From positions 620,001-684,000 of the forward strand of contig JAZUIY010000015.1 in assembly GCA_045642465.1 (NCBI GenBank): DNA of 64,000 nucleotides, written 5' to 3'. Both the position numbers and the translations under genes were made by a program. Below are positions 58,325 to 64,000 of this stretch, piece after piece (the first letter of the stretch is position 1; the number at the start of each line of letters is the position of its first letter). The notes beneath the pieces were generated by a model, which was given only the letters and a program-made list of their open reading frames with translations, was not told the origin of the DNA and searched no databases. Origin of the DNA: RUG420 sp045642465 (GTDB lineage Bacteria > Bacillota > Clostridia > Oscillospirales > Acutalibacteraceae).

Positions 58325-58598
58325 GAGTAAAAAAATAACTCCGTCTCCTAAGAAAGGGACGAAGTTTACTCCGCGGTACCACCCGATTTCCCACAAGGTC
58401 TGTGGGCACTCAATGCTCGTAACGGGAGCTGCCGTTCGGTCTTACTTGCTGACATGGCGATGTAGGTTCGGACCGACCGCTCGGGAGGGAAATTCAAGAA
58501 GAAGTCACATTAGGTTCTTTTCCAGCCGATGAGAACCCTCTCTGAAATGTGGGAGCACTTCTCTTTACTGTGTCTCCGTCATAGCGTTTTTTATGTCG
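58325..58598 (-). promoter_or_regulatory. T-box riboswitch controlling pheST
   Basis: On the minus strand the leader holds the T-box sequence GGGTGGTACCGCGG (near 58371-58385). Its UGGU bulge matches the 3' end of an uncharged tRNA with discriminator A. A stem I with the AG-rich and GGCTGGAAA-type distal elements precedes it, with UUC (Phe) triplets beside the ACATT/AATGT stem (around 58495-58510) as the specifier. A terminator follows: AACTTCGTCCC pairs with GGAGACGGAGTT, then ATTTTTTT (58331-58366). Uncharged tRNA-Phe would stabilise the antiterminator and switch on pheST. Confidence 0.93.
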
Positions 58599-58604
58599 TG
58601 TAGT

Positions 58605-58633
58605 ATTCTAACAAAAACCGGAGACGAATTCAA
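58605..58633 (-). promoter_or_regulatory. Promoter of the pheST leader
   Basis: Minus strand TTGAAT, 17 bp, TAGAAT, giving a start near 58598 and a leader of about 310 nt. Confidence 0.8.
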
Positions 58634-58719
58634 CCAAAAGAAGCCATTTATAAGTATTTATAAAGAAAATACTTTATGCTACACTTACTTTGATACTGAA
58701 AGCAGAAAGGGAATACCAA

Positions 58720-60258
58720 ATGGATATTTTAACTGCAGATGAAATTCGCGAAGTAGAAGAACTGGAAAACAAAATCGGAACTCCGTTTTTGAAGCTGATG
58801 TCCTTGGCCGGCGGCGCCTGTGCTGAGGTCATTATGGAACGGTTCCCAAAGGAACTGGGCCCGGTAGCTGTGGTCTGCGGCAAGGGGAAAAATGGGGGAG
58901 ACGGCTTCGTTATTGCCAGAAAATTACATAACGCAGATTATGATGTCAGCATTGTTTTGGCCTTTGGTGAGCCAAAGGCAGAGGACGCTGTTGTCAATTA
59001 CAATAAGGCCGTAGACGCCGGAATTCCGGTGGTCCGTTCGTATCCTGACCATGCCTTTGCAGATCAGGTCATTGCCAAGGCTGCCCTTGTGGTAGATGCC
59101 ATGTTTGGCATCGGGTTCCACGGTGCTGCCAATGAAGAACAGGCCTACATTTTTGACCTCATCAGCCGTACCACCGGCACCGTCATTGCCATTGACGTAC
59201 CGTCCGGAGTAGACACCGACACCGGTGCAGTGGAAGGGTCTGCCGTAGCAGCAGATTTGACCCTGACCTTAACCTGTCTCAAGCCGGCTCATGTCATCTT
59301 CCCGGCCCGTGCCTACTGTGGAGAAACCATGGTTTTAGACATCGGCATTTTGGAAGAATCCTTTACCTGTGTAAAACCAACCTTAGAGTCCTTCTCCGAA
59401 GAGGAAGTCATGGACTTGCTGCCGGACCGTGCCCGCACGGCCCATAAAAATGACTTCGGTCATGTGCTGTCCATCTGCGGCAGCCTGCGGATGCCTGGGG
59501 CTGCCCAAATCGCCTCTGCTGCGGCTCTCCGCACCGGCGCCGGTCTGTTGACCGCAGCCTTCCCGCAGAGCGCATACCCGGCCATGGGAGCGGGGCTTCC
59601 GGTGGAAGCCATGCGCCTGCCGGTGGCCGATGCCGACGGACAGCTTTGCCTGGACAGCGTCCCAACCATTTTGGACTTCATGAAGAAGGCTTCCGTCCTA
59701 ATTTTGGGCTGTGGCCTCGGACAGGGAGAAGGGGTAGAACAGGCTGTTATGGCCATCCTTTCTAACGCTACCTGCCCAGTGGTTTTGGATGCAGACGGCT
59801 TAAATGCTGTTGCCAAAAATCCAGCTGTTTTGAAGGACGTCAAAGGGAAAGTAATTGTTACTCCTCATCCTGGAGAAATGGCTAGACTCTGCGGAAAATC
59901 CGTTCCGGAAATTGCGGCGAACCGTAAGGGTACGGCCTTGGAATTTGCCAACGAATACGGTGTTACCGTGCTGCTGAAAGGCCCAGACACCCTGGTGGCT
60001 ACCAAAGGCCAAGACAAGGTCTATGTGAATACCACCGGAAATGAAGGTCTGGCCAAAGGCGGCTCCGGAGACTGCCTCTCCGGCATTATTGCCGGCCTGT
60101 TGGCTCAGGGCCTTTCTGCCTATGATGCAGCAACCCTCGGTGCCTACCTCCACGGCCGCGCCGCCGAATTTGCCGCTTACAAAGGCTCTCTTCGTTCCAT
60201 GTTGGCAACAGACCTGATTGAGGCTCTGCCACAGGTTATAGAACAACTGGAATACTAA
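58720..60258 (+). CDS. nnr: Bifunctional NAD(P)H-hydrate epimerase/ADP-dependent dehydratase
   Basis: The protein has 512 residues. Residues 1-215 are the YjeF-N epimerase (CGKGKNGGDGFVIARKL, DAMFGIGFHG, IDVPSGVDTDTG); residues about 235-512 are the ribokinase-like dehydratase (HKNDFGHVLSICGS, GCGLGQGEGVEQA, VTPHPGEMARL, LLKGPDTLVA, GNEGLAKGGSGDCLSGIIAGLLAQG). It repairs damaged NAD(P)HX. The ATG follows AGAAAGGGA. An inverted repeat AAGTATT, 9 bp, AATACTT (58652-58674) lies in its promoter region. Confidence 0.94.
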   Translation: MDILTADEIREVEELENKIGTPFLKLMSLAGGACAEVIMERFPKELGPVAVVCGKGKNGGDGFVIARKLHNADYDVSIVLAFGEPKAEDAVVNYNKAVDAGIPVVRSYPDHAFADQVIAKAALVVDAMFGIGFHGAANEEQAYIFDLISRTTGTVIAIDVPSGVDTDTGAVEGSAVAADLTLTLTCLKPAHVIFPARAYCGETMVLDIGILEESFTCVKPTLESFSEEEVMDLLPDRARTAHKNDFGHVLSICGSLRMPGAAQIASAAALRTGAGLLTAAFPQSAYPAMGAGLPVEAMRLPVADADGQLCLDSVPTILDFMKKASVLILGCGLGQGEGVEQAVMAILSNATCPVVLDADGLNAVAKNPAVLKDVKGKVIVTPHPGEMARLCGKSVPEIAANRKGTALEFANEYGVTVLLKGPDTLVATKGQDKVYVNTTGNEGLAKGGSGDCLSGIIAGLLAQGLSAYDAATLGAYLHGRAAEFAAYKGSLRSMLATDLIEALPQVIEQLEY

Positions 60259-60280
60259 ACGTAATAGGAAACAAACATAG

Positions 60281-60314
60281 AAAAAATCCTCTGTCTTCGG
60301 ACAGAGGATTTTTT
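60281..60314. terminator. Bidirectional terminator
   Basis: AAAAAATCCTCTGTC, loop TTCG, GACAGAGGATTTTTT between convergent genes. Confidence 0.9.
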
Positions 60315-60325
60315 AGTTGTTATTT

Positions 60326-61030
60326 TTAATTGTAAATATTTTGGTCCCCGGAAATGGCCCGGCCCAAATAGTCGTCAATCCATTGGAGGGCACCTTCGAT
60401 ATCTCTTTTTTCCATGAAGTTGCAAAGGGTAATTTCATTGTTGTAGAGGCTTTCAATGCCGTAGCGCTTACAGAAGCGGATCCACAAAATGATAACCGGT
60501 TTGCGGAAGGAAGTGTAGAAGAGGGGAAGAATGACATCTTGGCTGATAATGGCCAAGTGATGCTGAAATTCGAAGGCGATTTCGGCAGCTTCTTCTGGGT
60601 CTTCCGTGTCTAAAAGCCGGTCTGCAATTTGGCCTAACTCCTCAATTTCATCCTGAGTGGCAACTTCAATGCTCTTTTCTACGGCCATGCGGCCCAAGGC
60701 TTTTCTGACGTCCAAAACGGAACGGACGCCATCGTCTCCCAAGGCGTTTCCGTCATATTCCATCATGGCAACTAAGGTGCTCAAGTTACCGGTTTTTCGG
60801 AAATCTGCCACCACAACGCCTTGTCTCGGACGGACTTCCAAAAAGCCTTTTTCAGCCAGTTCAGCAATGCCGTTGTTGACCACAGAACGGCTGATATTCA
60901 TTTGTTCTGCCAACTCCCGTTCCGTTGGAAGGGGAGCACCTACCGGCAATTCACCGGACAGAATTTTGCCCTGAATCTGCTGAACAAATAGTTCTTTTAG
61001 AGTTGGCGTAGTTACCTTTGAAAATTCCAT
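60326..61030 (-). CDS. GntR/FadR-family transcriptional regulator
   Basis: The protein has 234 residues. The N-terminal winged HTH is typical (LFVQQIQGKILSGELPVGAPLPTERELAEQMNISRSVVNNGIAELAEKGFLEVRPRQG, partly quoted). The C-terminal all-helical FCD-like domain has DVRKALGRMAVEKS and FQHHLAIIS with His positions that in FCD proteins bind metal or acid ligands. The start MEFSKVTTP follows GGGAGG; a longer reading frame would include the operator. Two copies of TGGTTCAACCA lie upstream, indicating autoregulation. Effector unknown. Confidence 0.88.
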   Translation of the reverse strand: MEFSKVTTPTLKELFVQQIQGKILSGELPVGAPLPTERELAEQMNISRSVVNNGIAELAEKGFLEVRPRQGVVVADFRKTGNLSTLVAMMEYDGNALGDDGVRSVLDVRKALGRMAVEKSIEVATQDEIEELGQIADRLLDTEDPEEAAEIAFEFQHHLAIISQDVILPLFYTSFRKPVIILWIRFCKRYGIESLYNNEITLCNFMEKRDIEGALQWIDDYLGRAISGDQNIYN

Positions 61031-61050
61031 ATTTTGCCTCCCAAAATCCA

Positions 61051-61063
61051 CTGGTTCAACCAG
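61051..61063. promoter_or_regulatory. GntR-type operator, copy 1
   Basis: CTGGTTCAACCAG, a 13-bp near-perfect palindrome (TGGT, NNN, ACCA) 21 bp upstream of the regulator start codon. FadR-like regulators bind TGGTNNNACCA-type sites. Confidence 0.7.
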
Positions 61064-61128
61064 AACCATCTGTGCTTAAAATAGCATAATTAGTTGCTTC
61101 TGAAAAGATAGGAAAAGAAAATGAAGTT

Positions 61129-61140
61129 CTGGTTCAACCA
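61129..61140. promoter_or_regulatory. GntR-type operator, copy 2
   Basis: CTGGTTCAACCA, the same core as copy 1, centred about 78 bp away. The spacing (about seven helical turns) would allow looping or dual control of the regulator and the divergent kinase gene. Confidence 0.65.
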
Positions 61141-61207
61141 ACGTTTTGAAAAAAAGAGAATCATAGGTTCTTTTTTTGCTATATATATGTAATTTTTACT
61201 GAATGCC

Positions 61208-61236
61208 TTGTACCCATTGAACGAATATGATAAACT
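61208..61236 (+). promoter_or_regulatory. Promoter of the thymidylate-kinase-like gene
   Basis: TTGTAC, 17 bp, TAAACT, 37 bp before the ATG. Confidence 0.6.
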
Positions 61237-61272
61237 GTTGTACTACTGATATTATGACTAGAGGTATGTCTT

Positions 61273-61944
61273 ATGGGAAATTTGTTGGTTTTGGAAGGCC
61301 TGGATGGGTCCGGGAAATCCACCCAAACGGAAGCACTGAAACAGGCTCTTTTGGCAGAGGGGGTAGCCCTGAAGCAAATCAAGCTGCCTGACTATGACAA
61401 CCCTTCCAGTACGTTGGTCAAAATGTACTTGAATGGGGACTTCGGTGAAAACCCAAACGACGTAAACGCCTATGCCGCTTCTGCCTTTTATGCGGTAGAC
61501 CGGTTTGCCAGCTTTCAAAATGGCTGGAAGAAAGACTATGATGACGGCACCTTAATCTTGGCTGACCGTTACGCCACCTCCAATGCCTCATATCAGATGA
61601 CCAAACTTCCAAAAGAAAACTGGAAGGATTACTTGACTTGGCTGGAAGACTTCGAATACGGCAAGCTGGCCCTGCCGGCACCGTCTTTGGTAATCTTCTT
61701 TGACATGCCAATTGAAGTCTCTCAAAAACTCATGACCTCCCGTTATGAGGGGGATGAACAAAAGAAGGACGTCCATGAAAAAGACGTAGCCTATTTGAAC
61801 CACTGCAGAGACGCCGCATTGTTTGCAGCCGAACAGCAGGGCTGGGTGGTTATTTCCTGTGCAGAAAACGGAATGCCACGGAGCATTGAAGATATTGCTG
61901 CCGAAGTCCTGAAAACAGTGAAAGAAAAGCTGAACCTGAATTAA
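61273..61944 (+). CDS. tmk: Thymidylate kinase (dTMP kinase)-like protein
   Basis: The protein has 223 residues. The P-loop is LEGLDGSGKSTQTEAL, followed by KLPDYDNPSSTLVKMYL, AVDRFASF, the DRY motif (LADRYATSNASYQ) and FFDMPIEVSQKL. It phosphorylates dTMP to dTDP. Compared with classic Tmk, the lid and YAASAFYAVDRFAS segment fit the Clostridia-type subgroup (close to deoxynucleoside kinases), so another deoxynucleotide substrate is possible. The ribosome site (GAGGT) is modest. DJ-1 and mltG genes follow on the same strand. Confidence 0.87.
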   Translation: MGNLLVLEGLDGSGKSTQTEALKQALLAEGVALKQIKLPDYDNPSSTLVKMYLNGDFGENPNDVNAYAASAFYAVDRFASFQNGWKKDYDDGTLILADRYATSNASYQMTKLPKENWKDYLTWLEDFEYGKLALPAPSLVIFFDMPIEVSQKLMTSRYEGDEQKKDVHEKDVAYLNHCRDAALFAAEQQGWVVISCAENGMPRSIEDIAAEVLKTVKEKLNLN

Positions 61945-61959
61945 TCCAAGGAGGATACT

Positions 61960-62511
61960 ATGCTGTATCTCTTTTTCGCAAACGGCTTCGAAGAAACCGA
62001 AGCCATGGCACCACTGGATGTGCTTCGCCGTGCCAAGGTGGAAGTCACTACCGTTGGTGTGGGTGGAACCGCCATTACCGGTTCTCATAACGTTACCTTC
62101 ATGGCAGATATCACCACAGATCAAGTGGAACTTGGTCCGGATGTGGACGGTATCATCCTGCCGGGCGGCATGCCGGGTACCTTAAACCTGGAAGCAGATG
62201 CCACCGTACAGGCTGCCATTGACTATTGCGCTGCAAATGACAAACTGCTTTGTGCCATTTGCGCAGCGCCATCCATCCTGGGCCACAAACAGCTGCTGGA
62301 AGGAAAGCCGGCCACCTGTTTCCCAGGCTTTGAGGACGACCTGTACGGTGCTACACCAACTGGCACTTCCGTCGTTTCTCATGAGAACATCATTACCTGC
62401 AGCGGTGCCGGTGGTGCTTTGCTTTTTGGTAAGGCCATTGCCGCCCGGTTTGTAGGGGAGGAAACCGCAGGGAAGGTACTTGCTTCCATGCAGTATCCAC
62501 ACGAATTTTAA
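61960..62511 (+). CDS. DJ-1/PfpI-family protein
   Basis: The protein has 183 residues. The conserved nucleophile Cys101 lies in AICAAPSILGHKQLL, and Glu14 (FEETEAMAPLDVLRR) is the partner acid, as in DJ-1. The sequence GGMPGTLNL and GTSVVSHENIITCSGAGGALLFGKAI complete the subfamily (YajL/DJ-1 type). Proposed activities include glyoxalase III or protein deglycase and oxidative stress protection; the true role is disputed. Ribosome site AAGGAGG, 15 bases after tmk. Confidence 0.9.
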   Translation: MLYLFFANGFEETEAMAPLDVLRRAKVEVTTVGVGGTAITGSHNVTFMADITTDQVELGPDVDGIILPGGMPGTLNLEADATVQAAIDYCAANDKLLCAICAAPSILGHKQLLEGKPATCFPGFEDDLYGATPTGTSVVSHENIITCSGAGGALLFGKAIAARFVGEETAGKVLASMQYPHEF

Positions 62512-62534
62512 GTAAGAGGAAAGAGAATAAGTTT

Positions 62535-64000
62535 ATGTCCGAAAACCAGAATCGAACCACCGGCGCAAAGAGTACCGGCAGCATGAGCAGTCTGAAAAGA
62601 CAGCGTCTGACCAAACCTTTGCCACAGGAAAAGCGGACCCCAAGTGCTCGCTCTTCCAAGTCCGGTGCCACCAACAAAACCTCCGCTGAAAAGCGCAAGA
62701 CCCAGAGTAGTGCTGCCAGAAGCACTGCTTCACGTCAGGCTGTCCAGCAGAGACCAAGCCAGCAGAAAACGGCTCAGCAAAAGGCTGCTCAGCAAAAGGC
62801 CGCTCAGCAGAAAACCGCTCAGCAGAAAGCTGCCCAGCAGAAAGCCGCTCAGCAGAAGGCTGCCAAGCAAAAGGCCGCTCAGCAGAAAGCCGCTCAGCAA
62901 AAAGCCGCTCAGCAGAGACCAACTCAGCAAAGACCGGCTCAGCAGAGTGCTGCAAAAGCAAAGGCTGCCGGTGCTGCCCAGCGTCCGGTAAAGAACGCTG
63001 CTCCGAAGAAGGATCCTGCAGCAGTAGCAGCTAAGGAAGCTGCCAAAGAGCGGAAGAAAGCTGCCAAGGCTGCAGACAAGCAGGCAAGAAATGCCGAAAA
63101 AGAAGCAGCAAGAGCCGCTTCCAAGAAGGCTTCTGCCACAAAGCGTGCTGCCTATGCCGCAGAACATCCGGAAAAAGCTTCCGGTGTAAGGGTTATTAAA
63201 GTGCCGGGCTTTGACCTGGAAAAAGAAGTGGACTTCTCTTGGGTAAAAGAAATCAAGAACTTCCGCCTCAACAAAATTGGCCCTACCGTGGCAGACATTA
63301 AAGCAGACCCATATAAGCTGTCTGTTGCCGTAAAAGTAATTATCCTCATTCTGGCTTTACTCTTCTCTTTCCATTTCACCTCTGTTGTCAACGACATCAT
63401 GGGCTTCAATAGAAGTGACAAAAACGTCACCTTTAACCTGCCGGAAGAAAACATGTCTACGGACAAGGTCATTTCCCAGTTGGATAAGCAAGGCCTCATC
63501 CGTCACAGTTTGGAATGCAAAGCCTTTGTCAAACTGACCGACGGCATGCGTGGTACCTCCAATGCCACTTACCTGAAAGGGGACTATGTCCTCACCAAAA
63601 ACATGGGCATTGAAAAGATGCTGATTACCTGCATGAACATTCAGAAACAAGAAACCGTTCAGGTATCCATTCCGGAAGGCTTCTGTGTTCAGCAGATTGC
63701 AGAAACCCTGGAAAAGAACAAGGTTTGTTCCAAGACAGACTTCCTCAAGGCATGTCAGTCTGTTTCTTATAACTATGACTTCATGCTTGGCATTGATAAC
63801 GCCAACATGCGTTATGCCGCTTTGGAAGGTTATCTGTATCCGGATACTTATGAATTCTTCATGGGCTCCAATGCAACCGACGTGGTTTCCAAGATGCTGT
63901 CCAACTTCAACAGCAAGTGGACCGATGCCTATGCACAGCGTGCTGCGGAACTGGGCAAGACCATGGATGACGTCTTAACCGAAGCTTCCATTATCCAGAA
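62535..64000 (+). CDS. mltG: MltG-like endolytic transglycosylase with long repeat-rich cytoplasmic region (3' end outside window)
   Basis: At least 488 residues; cut by the right edge. Residues 1-250 are basic and Ala/Gln/Lys-rich, including about 14 tandem AQQKA-type units (about 71-140). One membrane segment follows near residue 259-275 (VAVKVIILILALLFSFHF), then a LysM-like/YceG domain (VSIPEGFCVQQIAETLEKNKV, LEGYLYPDTYEFF, VLTEASIIQ). The catalytic Glu follows just beyond the cut in related enzymes. MltG cleaves nascent glycan strands to set their length. The start MSENQNRTTG follows AAGAGGAAAGAG. Confidence 0.9.
   Translation, partial: MSENQNRTTGAKSTGSMSSLKRQRLTKPLPQEKRTPSARSSKSGATNKTSAEKRKTQSSAARSTASRQAVQQRPSQQKTAQQKAAQQKAAQQKTAQQKAAQQKAAQQKAAKQKAAQQKAAQQKAAQQRPTQQRPAQQSAAKAKAAGAAQRPVKNAAPKKDPAAVAAKEAAKERKKAAKAADKQARNAEKEAARAASKKASATKRAAYAAEHPEKASGVRVIKVPGFDLEKEVDFSWVKEIKNFRLNKIGPTVADIKADPYKLSVAVKVIILILALLFSFHFTSVVNDIMGFNRSDKNVTFNLPEENMSTDKVISQLDKQGLIRHSLECKAFVKLTDGMRGTSNATYLKGDYVLTKNMGIEKMLITCMNIQKQETVQVSIPEGFCVQQIAETLEKNKVCSKTDFLKACQSVSYNYDFMLGIDNANMRYAALEGYLYPDTYEFFMGSNATDVVSKMLSNFNSKWTDAYAQRAAELGKTMDDVLTEASIIQ
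62745..62950 (+). repeat. Coding 15-bp tandem repeats in mltG
   Basis: Around 14 imperfect copies of GCTCAGCAGAAAGCC-like units encode AQQKA. Most differences are third-base or single codon changes. Copy-number change would stay in frame. Confidence 0.8.

Noticed and set aside
62745..62950. Regular repeats that could be mistaken for a CRISPR array
   Set aside because: The units are adjacent 15-mers without spacers, in frame with mltG, and no cas gene is present.

Overview
The window looks like chromosomal core sequence of an anaerobic Bacillota bacterium, most probably a Clostridia-type lineage with Lachnospiraceae-like families; this is inferred from gene content, not from a marker gene. 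The evidence is a Firmicute-style dcw cluster with a PASTA-tailed penicillin-binding protein, IreB, Mini-RNase III, QueH, a T-box in front of pheST, a K+-dependent-type membrane pyrophosphatase, an XRE/desulfoferrodoxin fusion, and teichoic-acid-type CDP-polyol transferases. No LPS genes, prophage, insertion sequence, integrase or CRISPR array was seen. Base composition looks balanced and promoters are mostly sigma-A type with 17-bp spacers.

Layout. 1-6.4 kb: the end of a fused amino-acid binding protein/permease, a radical SAM protein and phosphoesterase, tRNA-Leu, and a WYL regulator-QueH-sugar phosphate transferase run. 6.4-13.6 kb: a candidate small RNA, acetate kinase, TmcAL, MtaB, a lipase-like protein without its nucleophile, and citrate synthase. 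13.6-20.7 kb: a PASTA pseudokinase, a small Ala-rich membrane protein, YebC, MrnC, Obg, a D-2-hydroxyacid dehydrogenase and a desulfoferrodoxin-like regulator. 20.8-23.0 kb: a hydrolase, tRNA-Ser, and two AT-richer genes (AlkD-like, CDP-alcohol phosphatidyltransferase). 23.1-34.5 kb: two convergent four-gene operons for a CDP-polyol-derived surface polymer, flanking an orphan membrane protein. 34.6-40.1 kb: an RlmA-type methyltransferase, a lipoprotein, a DUF308-like protein, an OhrR-like regulator, a TSCPD protein, MscL and HppA.

40.4-52.5 kb is the division and wall cluster mraZ-rsmH-ftsL-ftsI-murF-mraY-ftsW-murG-ftsQ-ftsZ, lacking murE, murD, murC, murB and ftsA. 52.6-60.3 kb holds rpmE, YigZ, an acetyltransferase, ireB, pheST with a Phe T-box, and the bifunctional NAD(P)HX repair enzyme. 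60.3-64 kb holds a GntR regulator with twin operators, a thymidylate-kinase-like gene, a DJ-1 protein and the start of an MltG with a long repeat-rich cytoplasmic tail.

The common theme is cell envelope: wall precursor synthesis, division, surface polymer and PASTA-type wall sensing. The most unusual items are probable dead enzymes kept as intact genes (a pseudokinase with PASTA domains, a pseudolipase), a circularly permuted binding domain fused to a permease, a DNA-binding protein carrying what looks like a complete superoxide-reductase iron site, an OhrR-like regulator without its sensing cysteine, and large low-complexity insertions in FtsQ and MltG.
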